A DNA stretch of 6,366 bases from an uncultured Clostridia bacterium (GTDB lineage: Bacteria > Bacillota > Clostridia > Oscillospirales > CAG-272). Under the pieces are notes generated by a model, which made no database searches, was not told where the DNA came from, and saw nothing but the letters and a program-made list of their open reading frames with translations. The stretch is from contig CAMGGT010000061.1 of the NCBI GenBank assembly GCA_946055715.1, forward strand, positions 1 to 6,366. The letters are read 5' to 3'. Shown one piece after another: positions 6,251-6,366 of the stretch; position 1 is the stretch's first letter; every line of letters starts with the position of its first letter. The translations under genes and the position numbers were made by a program.

Positions 6251-6366
6251 TTTCTATCAGAAGTTTTTGAGAGGGGGTAAGGGGCTGTCGCAGTAAGAAC
6301 CCTTGCATTTCCTTGCTATTTTGCCACTTTCTCTGTCATTTACAGTTGCCAAAGAATGTTCTCCTC
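6251..6366. other. AT-richer tail with no convincing gene; possible insertion-sequence edge
   Basis: This stretch is visibly AT-richer than the genes before it. It contains GGGGCTGTCGCAG at 6281-6293, which resembles terminal inverted repeats of some Firmicutes insertion sequences (recalled pattern, not verified). It also contains a CCTTGC repeat (CCTTGCATTT then CCTTGCTATT, 6301-6320). On the - strand one frame is open from the window edge down to a stop at 6257-6259 (about 35 codons), but it has no recognisable domain and uses AGA, AGG and ATA codons unlike its neighbours. The partner end or a transposase would have to lie beyond base 6366. Confidence 0.3.

Noticed and set aside
5812..6280. 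Two + strand frames overlapping the pseudouridine synthase (5812-6270 and 5909-6280)
   Set aside because: They are Arg/Pro/Ser-rich out-of-frame shadows of a gene with intact catalytic motifs, and they have no ribosome binding sites.
6301..6330. Short CCTTGC direct repeats as a possible CRISPR or iteron array
   Set aside because: There are only two imperfect 10-base copies, with no spacers or further units. They were recorded as part of the AT-rich tail only.

Overview
The window looks like a piece of a moderately GC-rich (roughly 60% by eye) chromosome from a Gram-positive anaerobe of the Clostridia/Oscillospiraceae type. Evidence for this is the strong AAGGAG-type ribosome binding sites, two proteins with lipoprotein signal peptides, a bacterial-type asparaginyl-tRNA synthetase, and compact co-directional genes separated by hairpin-bearing gaps. 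The taxonomic placement is inference. All five complete genes and the one partial gene read on the + strand.

Region 1 (1-2272) is a run of secreted or surface lipoprotein genes. It opens with the C-terminal end of one gene (1-284). This is a paralogue of the next gene (381-1544), a 387-residue lipoprotein built of degenerate tandem repeats carrying an LGY/LFGF core followed by Trp or Trp-Tyr. A 213-residue lipoprotein with a Thr/Pro-rich linker follows (1631-2272). A 36-bp perfect palindrome sits between the two paralogues.

Region 2 (2273-3743) holds asnS, the most secure identification. A 14-bp stem-loop lies in its short leader, and there is no sign of a T-box.

Region 3 (3813-5261) is a 482-residue right-handed beta-helix protein of the pectate-lyase-like superfamily. 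It has no signal peptide and no obvious metabolic partner nearby. A classic bidirectional intrinsic terminator follows (5333-5366).

Region 4 (5448-6149) is an RluA-family RNA pseudouridine synthase without an S4 domain. It is followed by a long imperfect hairpin with U-rich tails on both sides (about 6191-6250). The last ~115 bp are AT-richer, hold no convincing gene, and contain a GGGGCTGTCGCA motif that resembles an insertion-sequence end (weak inference).

The genes do not form one obvious pathway. asnS and the pseudouridine synthase are translation-related housekeeping functions, and the lipoprotein set is the accessory part. The most unusual content is the tandem pair of repeat-built lipoproteins with a roughly 108-residue higher-order repeat. 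No CRISPR array, tRNA, rRNA or complete mobile element was seen.
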